Shown here one piece after another: positions 56,989-64,000 of a stretch of DNA of 64,000 nt (the first letter of the stretch is position 1; each line of letters begins with the position of its first letter). The position numbers and the translations under genes were made by a program. The notes below the pieces were generated by a model, which searched no databases, was not told the DNA's origin, and was given only the letters and a program-made list of their open reading frames with translations. Source of the stretch: Diphasiastrum complanatum. Its lineage: Eukaryota > Streptophyta > Lycopodiopsida > Lycopodiales > Lycopodiaceae. The DNA lies in assembly GCA_029204225.1 (NCBI GenBank), contig CM055095.1, positions 22,514,006 to 22,578,005 of the forward strand, written 5' to 3'.

Positions 56989-57357
56989 TCACAAAATGTG
57001 ATGAGTTCGGTGATCAGCCATGCCACTGACCATGTGTCTATAGCTCTCGTGTACACATGGTTGTGATTTAGCTAACCACGGCCTAAGCGTATGGATTGTC
57101 GGATTGGCCACCCAGGATTTTTTTGATTCGTATTGGACCCTTACCCAATCGATGACACGAATCCTGGGATGCATCTGGTTGGTGAAATCGATCATGACAT
57201 TAGCTACGTGGAAATCGCAATGTAACAAGAATTCATCATGTGCAAATGCCATAGTTTGCACGACGGCATGTGAGATGCCACACACATGGTCACAAATCAA
57301 TTTTATTCCGCCCATCTCATCTGACGCTATAATAGGGTCTACTTGAGGACCCTTCAC
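56989..57357 (-). pseudogene. Protein-kinase-like domain fragment
   Basis: A 122-codon minus-strand ORF contains FLLHCDFHVANVMIDF (residues about 43-58) and RIRVIDWVRVQYES (66-79). These fit the kinase catalytic loop H-x-D-x-H-x-x-N (His46, Asp48, Asn53) and the metal-binding D-x-x segment (Asp70, with DWV in place of DFG). The N-lobe with its ATP-binding Lys and Gly loop is not seen upstream and the C-lobe is incomplete, so it is a fragment. It lies 0.6 kb upstream of the Helitron relic on the same strand and could be cargo or part of a transposon-encoded protein. Substrate unknown. Confidence 0.5.
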
Positions 57358-57359
57358 CT

Positions 57360-58900
57360 TACCATTTTCCTACAACTTTGTCATGGCTCTTCTGAACGAG
57401 CCATTTTTTATTGGTCCCACGAGCTAATGCAATGAAGGCATCGTTGACAATCATCAGCATACTCATCACATGGGCCTACGAGAGCATTATTCCACTTGTA
57501 ATTTGTGAAATGTGGAAATTCCACTAGGATGCCACCTAAGGAGCTCTCTTGCTTATTTAAGAGACTCTCTCTTTGTGTAGAGGAGCTTTTTGCATTGTAT
57601 CTACTCCATGCTTAATAAGAAGATTTCCCATGAGTTTGATGCTACACTAAGCTCCTTGATCATGATGGTTTTCATGAGTGATGCCCCTATGATCATGCCC
57701 TTCCATTCACATTGTGTGTGGTTGTGGATTTAGAGTGGATTAGTTTTCTTGCTTTCCTAGTTGTGGATTAGATTTCATATTTTCTTGTGGATTAATGTAG
57801 GTTGCAAGCATCCAAGAAATTTGTAGCCAATAATGTGGTATAGATCTTGCAAATTCATTTACGTTTTGGTTTCTTGAGTTTCTTGAGAAATTCAAGAACC
57901 AAGAAGATGGAGCTTCTTGATTCTTGAATGCTTGTAGGAATTAGTTTTCTGTTTTTTAGGAATGTGGCATGCTAGGCTAGTTTTCTGATATTGCAAGTAG
58001 TTTAGTTTCCATTTTGCAATGATCTATTCTAGCATTCTGTTTTTAAGTGCCATAATAATGCCCAACTATGTTTCAAGAAGAGTTGTTTTTGGGCATTCTT
58101 GGTGTGCTTGCATGGTAGAATGATTGCAAGTGATCTCAAGAGTTCAAGAGTGTTCGAAATCTGAGTATTCGTGACAGGTTGAACCATACTACAATCCTGA
58201 AAACTGCATCAGCTGCCTGATCTGGGCATTGAACCAAATAGACATGATCAAGAACATGCCCAGCTAACAACCAGAATGGAGGTAGCATAAGATGTGACAA
58301 GAAGCAAACAAGCAAAACTAGTAGACAGACAGCAGAACCAGTCAACATATAGACTACTTCGCAGCAGAGCAGCCCCACCATCAGACAGCAAAGGGCAAAA
58401 CAGGCAAGGCAAAAATTACTATTGACATAGACAAACTAGATGAAGATATGGACGACGAACGGGACTTGCAGGAGCATCAAGAAAGGACCAGCAAGACCAA
58501 GAGCAGCAAGACCAAGCACAACAAGACCAGCAAGACCAAGATCAGAAAAGTAAGGCATAGCAGGACCACCAGACAGACCACCAGACATCGCAGGACCAAC
58601 AGGAAGAAGAGCAAGAGGATGTGTATGTGGATGTGGAAAATGAAGGGGCAGGTGATGAAGCTGAAGGGCTTAAAAAAGGAAAAACAATTAGGGAGGAAGC
58701 CAGGCCTGAAAGGGTGAAACTCCGCACACTTCTAGACCTGAGATAGGTTAAGATATGTGCGATGATACTCTGTTATCATAGTTATATCCCCTTAAAAAGA
58801 TAAAGCGCTCCAGACCACATAACACTAAAACTCGTGCAAGCAAGATGTAACATGTGCACACTCTATTGCACTAAAAGTAGAATAATGATATCTATCGTGT
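57360..58900. other. Unassigned DNA with a Gln/Lys-rich low-complexity ORF
   Basis: At 58448-58717 repeats of caagaccagcaag give Lys/Thr/Ser-rich reading in one frame and Gln/Asp-rich reading in another (DQQDQEQQDQAQQDQQDQD), the latter continuing into EEEQEDVYVDVENEGAG and REEARPERVKLRTLLDLR. The Gln/acidic frame looks the more natural coding one but has one stop. No domain is recognised. Confidence 0.3.
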
Positions 58901-59064
58901 TATGAAGTGTGACCAAATTCACGGAGTGATCAATGTAACCGCTTTCAGATATATTAAGAAGACACTTGTTATTATTAATATGGAAACAAGGCATTTCTTT
59001 TTTCTATTGCGCAATGTGAATCTCATTATGGTAATGTCATTTTATTGTTCTTATGTATTTGTAG

Positions 59065-59460
59065 CACATACCCCTTGGTGGATAAAAGACGAGAATCCAA
59101 CGATGACCAAGGCCCCCGACACTGATGACATTCCAGCTAGGGCCGATAGGTTGGTTGTTTTCGATATAAATGGGGTGTTCACTTACCGAACATTTCCGAA
59201 TGGCCCTTTTGTAAATTGCTTCAAAAGAAACATAATCCGAGTGCACGACTACTGTTTTCTGAGACCCCAGGCTAATGTGTTTTTGAAAAAACTAGCCGAG
59301 GCGGGAGTGCAAATCATTATATGGAGCAGCATGAGATATTCGAAGGTCATGAAAATACTGCGTACCTGTTTCTTTGAAGAAATGCAACAAAGAATTTTCA
59401 AATGTAGCTCAACATTTTACACATTAACACTTGTGATCACGCTGTCATCTCGGGATTATT
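59065..59460 (+). pseudogene. FCP1/NIF-type phosphatase domain fragment
   Basis: The open frame of 186 codons starts at 58902, but conserved sequence begins after a likely acceptor (tttgtag, 59064). RADRLVVFDINGVFTYR (catalytic Asp88; second position Asn90) is followed by YCFLRPQANVFLKKLAEAGV and IIIWSSMRYSKVMKIL. This is the first half of an HAD-superfamily FCP1-homology domain of the plant D-x-N-G subgroup, related to RNA polymerase II CTD phosphatases. The second half, with the remaining metal-binding Asp residues, does not follow; the ORF ends RIFKCSSTFYTLTL at 59460. It is a single exon of a larger gene, or a captured fragment. The 58902-59064 part is probably intron. Confidence 0.55.
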
Positions 59461-59559
59461 AAAGCATATGAGCTCAATTAACTAACAACAGTGTATTTAG
59501 CAAAACCCGCAAAATAAATTATCAATACTTTTGTGGTATTTTCTACTAGTTATTTCGTG

Positions 59560-59710
59560 CTGTGATTACCAATTTACCTAAATTTTGGTACATTTTGGTT
59601 TTATTTTAGCACCAAGCTGAAACTATGTACCAATATTTGGTATTGTTTTGGTACTATTTGGTAATATTTGGTCTGTTTTGGTACTATGTACCAATATTTG
59701 GTACTGTTGA
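59560..59710. repeat. Short-period GGTA-type repeat
   Basis: ttttggtac, gtaccaatatttggta and ttggtactatttggtaatat recur about eight times. Confidence 0.7.
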
Positions 59711-59714
59711 GCTA

Positions 59715-59800
59715 GCAGATCTAATCTGAGATAGTTTTTGGAAAAATCTATATCCAATCACATTATCGATTTGATCTAAATGGTTGCCCCTGGAGGTGCT
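59715..59800. repeat. Gypsy leader or LTR-like segment
   Basis: gatctaatctgagatag...gaaaaatctatatccaatcacattatcgatttga matches 37157-37235 at about 70% by eye, which is the non-coding leader of the gypsy element there. It supports gypsy sequence on both sides of the copia insertion. Confidence 0.45.
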
Positions 59801-59905
59801 CCATAGGAGGTCAATCCAAAGAGCACCCCGATTGGATCTACCCAAATATAATGGATTAACAGATCCAGTTCGATTTCTTCAGATCTATGTTGAATCCTGT
59901 GAGGT

Positions 59906-61639
59906 CTATGGTGAGATTTGTTGATCTTCATGAAAGACAACATCTCTACTTTCAATAACTTGAGAAGTAGAGAGTATAAAGACTCTATAGGCCTTCATGG
60001 TGGATGAGTATCCAACCATGATCCCCTTGCATGCACTAGGATCTTCCTTCTTCCTTGTTTCCAAGGGAATATGGACAAAGCATAAGCATCCAAAAACTCT
60101 AAGGTGATCAACCTTAGGCTTCTTCAAAAATAAGATTTCATATGGTGACTTTCCTCCAAGAGCTATATGTGGGAGCCTATTGCAAAGATAATTTGCACAA
60201 TTAATGGCTTCTCCCCAAAAATCTTTGGGCAAAGATGCCTCAATTCTCATAGATTTTGCACATTCACATAGAGATCTATTCTTTCTCTCGGCCACTCCAT
60301 TTTGAGATGGAGAGTAGGCACAAGAAAACTCTCTTTTAATGCCTTCAAGCTCACAAAAATCTTGAAATTTACTGGAGATATATTCACCAACTCCATCACT
60401 TCTAAGAGCTTTAATCTTGAATGAGAATTGCTTCTCTACATAAGCTTTGAAAATAAGGAAATGATCAAACACCATATATTTTGAAGCAAGAATATATATC
60501 CAAGTGAATCTTGTGTAATCGTCAATGAAAGTAACAAAACAAGTGGCTCCTCCCTTGCTTGTAGTTGATGAGAAATGCACATCCGAGTGGATTAACTCCA
60601 AAGGATGCTTGCTTTTGATAGAAGATCTTGTAAATGGCTTTTTGTGAGATTTAGCAATAGCACAAGCCTCACAAGGCTTGATCTTCTTGGAGAATGACTT
60701 TGGCAAGCCAATAGCTTTGGATTCTTTGATCATAGAGAGCATGGATTTGTAGTTGGGATGTCCCAACCTCCTATGCCATAATTCCTCCATAGAGAGCTTG
60801 TTCACAAGAGCAACATTACAAGCATTCACATACTCATTTGGATCTAGTTTATAGATGCCACCAAATCTAGATCCTAATGCAAATATCTCATCATTCTTCT
60901 TGATAGTGCAAGTATCAACATTGAATTTTACATCAAGGCCATTATCAAGCAATTGGCCAGCACTAATAAGATTCTTGGTAAGCTTAGGTACATAAAGAAC
61001 TCTAGAGAGAGAAAGAACTTTAGAGGATGCAAGCTTCAAGGGAATGTTCCCTATGCCTTCAATAGGACATTCAAAATCATTTGCAGTGTATATTGATTTC
61101 TTGACTCCATCATAAGGTGAAATAGAAGAGAAAGAGTCCTTGGAGCTACACATATGTGAAGAGGCTCCACTATCAATATACCATAGGCCGTCCTTCTTGA
61201 AAGGAGTAGATGAGGAACTAGAGACCATAAGAGATCCCTCTCCATCACTTGCAATAGTGTCTTCCTTCTCATTGGTAATATTGGCTTGCTTGAGTTGATT
61301 CTTGTTTTTGAAGCAATTGGTGGCATAATGACCTTTCTTGCCACAATAAAAGCACTTGATCTTCTTCTTCTTGAGCTTGGATGATGAAGCATTAGAGGAA
61401 TCATCTTCCTCCTCATCTTTGTCTTTGGATTTGACTTTGTCCTTGCTTGAGAATTGTTGATGTTGGTTCTTGCTCCTCCCTTTGTGCTTATCCTTGGCAA
61501 AGAGAGCTTTGCCATCATTATGAGTGAGAGAAAGCTTGTCCATCCTCAAGAGCTTGTACTCTTGTCTTGATTCTTCTGAAATTAGCACACTTTGGAGAGC
61601 CTCCAATGGCATAGGATTGGACAAGGTTATCAAATTCAC
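59906..61639 (-). CDS. Copia gag-protease-integrase polyprotein, open for 577 codons
   Basis: The longest ORF in the window. Domains: gag C-terminus, Lys/Asp/Glu-rich linker (55-95), CCHC knuckle CFYCGKKGHYATNC (96-109), retropepsin WYIDSGASSHM (153-163), GAG-pre-integrase (around 255-325) with HHCC zinc-binding (LWHRRLGHPN, CEAC), and integrase core with Asp352 (HSDVHF), Asp414 (LRSDGVGEY, usually SDNGGE) and Glu450 (VAERKNRSL), ending VFHEDQQISP and a stop. Products would cleave the polyprotein, package RNA and insert cDNA, but RT is absent. A frameshift separates it from the gag N-terminus at 61690-62157. Confidence 0.85.
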   Translation of the reverse strand: MNLITLSNPMPLEALQSVLISEESRQEYKLLRMDKLSLTHNDGKALFAKDKHKGRSKNQHQQFSSKDKVKSKDKDEEEDDSSNASSSKLKKKKIKCFYCGKKGHYATNCFKNKNQLKQANITNEKEDTIASDGEGSLMVSSSSSTPFKKDGLWYIDSGASSHMCSSKDSFSSISPYDGVKKSIYTANDFECPIEGIGNIPLKLASSKVLSLSRVLYVPKLTKNLISAGQLLDNGLDVKFNVDTCTIKKNDEIFALGSRFGGIYKLDPNEYVNACNVALVNKLSMEELWHRRLGHPNYKSMLSMIKESKAIGLPKSFSKKIKPCEACAIAKSHKKPFTRSSIKSKHPLELIHSDVHFSSTTSKGGATCFVTFIDDYTRFTWIYILASKYMVFDHFLIFKAYVEKQFSFKIKALRSDGVGEYISSKFQDFCELEGIKREFSCAYSPSQNGVAERKNRSLCECAKSMRIEASLPKDFWGEAINCANYLCNRLPHIALGGKSPYEILFLKKPKVDHLRVFGCLCFVHIPLETRKKEDPSACKGIMVGYSSTMKAYRVFILSTSQVIESRDVVFHEDQQISP

Positions 61640-61689
61640 TTCTCAAGCCATTGAGAATGACTTGAACTAGCTCATTTTGATTGATGGAA

Positions 61690-62157
61690 TCACCAATGCT
61701 CTCTATGAATATCTTTTACTCTCAAAACATAACTAGATGCACTCTCATCACTCTTTTGGCTACTTTGAAAGATTTTATTCCTAAGAGTGAGAAGCCTAGA
61801 GGTATTCTTAGCCTCATAGATAGTCTTGAGACACTCCCAAGCTTCTTTGGCTGTTGTACAAGTACCTATCTCCCTCAATATCTCATTAGAGACATTCATC
61901 TTAATGTAGTGGAGAGCCATCCTAGCTCTCTTTTTGTATTTTTGAACCTCTTGAAGAACTTGTGGTTCTTCTTCAAGGCCAAGAACTATGTCCATCACGT
62001 CTTGAAGGATCAAGATGGACTCCATCCTCATTTTCCAAATTGAATAATTTGAAGTGGTCAATCTTTCACTTGGTTCCAACAAGGATGAACCCATTGAAGA
62101 CATTTGAAGTGAAGAAAATTCAAATGATGAACAATAAATGTTGTTACACACTTTCAA
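61690..62157 (-). pseudogene. Copia gag N-terminal half
   Basis: The natural start is MSSMGSSLLEPSERL (ATG near 62103), then TSNYSIWKMRMESILILQD, YKKRARMALHYIKMNVSNE, AKEAWECLKTIYEAKNTSR, LRNKIFQSSQKSDESASSYV. After REHW the frame shifts: the true continuation SINQNELVQVILNGLRSEFD is in another frame, and a second shift restores PLEALQSVLISEE in the downstream ORF. Two single-base indels therefore break an otherwise good gag. Confidence 0.8.
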
Positions 62158-62847
62158 TAGGATCCAATAATTGAGTACTATCTCCTCCTATGAAAGATCT
62201 TGCAACAATTTGTGAATTGATTCTCACTAGCTACTCAAATCTCTCTAAAACAAGATCTATTTCACATCAAATGATGGAGTATAGGCAAAGTTAGGATCTA
62301 ACACTCTTAGCACGTGTGAAATACACTAAGAAACCAAATTTGACTCAAATACAATGCTATTGCATGAAACAAAATGGCTAAGATCTCAAAACAGTGCCTA
62401 GATCACATATAGATGAGATTGGCAAGCATACAACTGTGATTTTGGATCAACCAAGCAATCTCTTGACCAAACCAAATGTGTCCACCCAGGTCTAGGTGCC
62501 CTACCTAACCCTCTTCAAAAGCTTATAACTTTTGATTGGCTCAACCAAATGGAATGAAACTGATTGCAACAGAAACTAGACAAAAATAGCTTCAAAACAA
62601 GCTATCAAACAAGATAAATGGATCAAACATGAGAGAGAACTTTTAAACTGAAATTGGATGTTTCTCACACATGTCTGAGCACCTGACTCCATACAGTACC
62701 AGGTCAGACCCAATCAATGTCCTTCTGATCTCTTTTGATCCAAGATTGAACAAGATAGCTAGGAAAATGGGCCTTGACAACTTCTAGCTCAAGATTGATG
62801 AAAAATTTTTCACTTAGATGGATCAAAATGCATGGTAACCTTAGGTA

Positions 62848-62860
62848 GGCTCTGATACCA
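62848..62860 (-). other. Primer-binding site, initiator-Met tRNA type
   Basis: On the minus strand TGGTATCAGAGCC directly follows the LTR end TTCAACA. It is a perfect copy of the canonical plant copia PBS. Confidence 0.9.
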
Positions 62861-63598
62861 TGTTGAATTTCACACATGTGGACTGTCCACTACATGTACT
62901 TGTGATCTCCTAAGGTGTGTAGATGCACCAAGATCAAGACTAGATTGAGATTCAAGATCAATCTTGAATCCTATGGCAAAAACACACTACTACATGCATT
63001 CAATCACTTCCAACTCTCACTCACACGTGTGGGAAATATTCAAAAAATAATCTAATTAAAAACAAGCTGCTCTCCTCGGGTAGAGAGAGAAAATGCATCA
63101 TGAGCTCTCGGGTAGAGAGAGAAAGCTAGAAATCCAATAACTTACAAAATCCATGAAATCACCAAATCGATTAGCTTCAAAATGAGGAGTACAATGATAC
63201 TAGTAGGTCCACGAGCTATCACTATGCTTAACTATGATTGGACCATATTTTGTCACCTTTTTGATCCTATTGGATCATTGATCCATGCACCTCTTAATTC
63301 TATTGGACTATATTCAAGCACACCTCAATTTCCTGTTGGACCTCACAAGGTTCCACCTCTAAATCCTATTGGACCTCTTGGAATTCATCAAACAAAAACT
63401 TTACACTTGTCTACACTCTAACTGGCAAGTGTTTAGCCTCTTACTCTATTTTGGCTCAATAGTGGCATTACAAGTGGAAATGCATAATTTGCCATCTATG
63501 CCAAATTTATTCCTATCAACATCCTACACCTAGATGCTTGATGTAAAAAACATAAAACCCCTATATCTAACATAGATAATCTTTTTCAATTCTTCACA
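62861..63598 (-). repeat. 738-bp 5' LTR of the copia element
   Basis: In element orientation it runs from TGTGAAGAATTG (63598) to AAATTCAACA (62861), with TG...CA ends and an adjacent PBS. Inside is an imperfect repeat of ctctcgggtagagagagaaa (about 63074 and 63103). Confidence 0.75.
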
Positions 63599-64000
63599 AT
63601 TACTTTCGTCGTGATGGACTTACCAGAAGCACCAAATGTCTACCGAGTTCTCTTAGGACGTCCATGGTTACGAGCTTCGCAAGTAATTCATAACTGGGGT
63701 ACCGGCAAAATCACTTTTGAAAATCGTGAACGTGCAGTTAAAATTGATTCTACGACTTGGACTATCAAGCCAGTGGTTCAAAAAGTGGATGACGATTCAT
63801 CAACAACGGATCACACTTGTGATCGACCAGAGAAAAAATTGGGAGTTCACTACGATTCTCAAACGGATACCGTCAATTGGAACGAAGCTCTTGCAACAAT
63901 TGATTGTACAGCATGATATATGTGTCAACAAGATATTCAATCAGAGATGAGCGAGATCTCCTTGTTAGATCGAACTTTGGATACGCCAATCACGTTTCCA
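63599..64000 (+). pseudogene. Ty3/gypsy protease C-terminus and linker toward RT
   Basis: Right after the copia LTR the plus strand reads ITFVVMDLPEAPNVYRVLLG, RPWLRASQVIHNWGTGKITF, then a Lys/Asp-rich segment. The LLGRPWLR motif ends plant gypsy proteases. The 101-codon ORF stops at 63916; the text continues with DIQSEMSEISLLDRTLDTPI and leaves the window before RT. Confidence 0.7.

Larger units (their letters stand above)
59906..63598 (-). mobile_element. Copia element, 5' portion with LTR and PBS
   Basis: In minus orientation: LTR (63598-62861), PBS, about 750 bp leader, gag (62103-61690), gag/protease/integrase ORF (61639-59906). RT, RNase H and the 3' LTR are missing at the left, where gypsy-leader-like sequence follows. 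The right boundary falls inside a gypsy protease gene, which continues at 63599. Confidence 0.75.

Overview
The window looks like nuclear DNA of a seed plant with a large, repeat-rich genome. A gymnosperm is my guess, from the density and age of the retrotransposon remains; nothing I can read fixes the species. It is AT-rich, has many microsatellites, contains no rRNA or tRNA gene that I can see, and is mostly decayed and nested transposable elements. The one clearly complete host gene is a DUF1191-type membrane protein gene on the minus strand (50202-51248).

Layout. 0-10 kb: mostly unassignable AT-rich DNA with minisatellites, a GC-rich inverted repeat (3265-3370), a long CT microsatellite, and a small spliced gene or gene relic ending in a GIY-YIG nuclease domain (4676-5423). 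10-16.5 kb: a CACTA (En/Spm) transposon region with a transposase-associated accessory gene (12987-13828), two further degenerate copies of parts of that gene, subterminal repeats and a CACTA terminus at 16519. 18.7-19.2 kb: a Ty3/gypsy protease relic. 20.3-30.5 kb: a chromovirus (LTRs starting at 20341 and 29516) that has lost its zinc knuckle, part of protease, and all of RT and RNase H but keeps integrase and a chromodomain; a copia-derived non-autonomous element (about 21330-24460) lies inside it. 30.5-33.2 kb: a 435-bp LTR with primer-binding site lodged in a copia RT fragment, then a gypsy RT/RNase H relic. 33.7-44.0 kb: a minus-strand copia element with paired LTRs, its middle replaced by a plus-strand gypsy element (36.4-42.75 kb) that carries an extra downstream ORF. 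44-50 kb: gene-poor, with a two-copy tRNA-derived SINE-like repeat at 48.16-48.37 kb. 50-53.5 kb: the DUF1191 gene, ACGT-rich repeats on its 3' side, and microsatellites and hairpins upstream. 55-57.4 kb: a decayed Helitron-type N-terminal region and a protein-kinase-like fragment, both minus strand. 59.0-59.5 kb: an FCP1/NIF-type phosphatase fragment. 59.9-63.6 kb: a minus-strand copia element with a 577-codon open gag-protease-integrase reading frame, a perfect initiator-Met-type PBS and a 738-bp LTR, inserted in a gypsy element whose protease resumes at 63599.

Apart from the retrotransposon modules, the genes show no operon-like or pathway relation. Most retroelement reading frames carry stops or frameshifts and are labelled pseudogenes. 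Domain names rest on motif recognition by eye, not on database searches.
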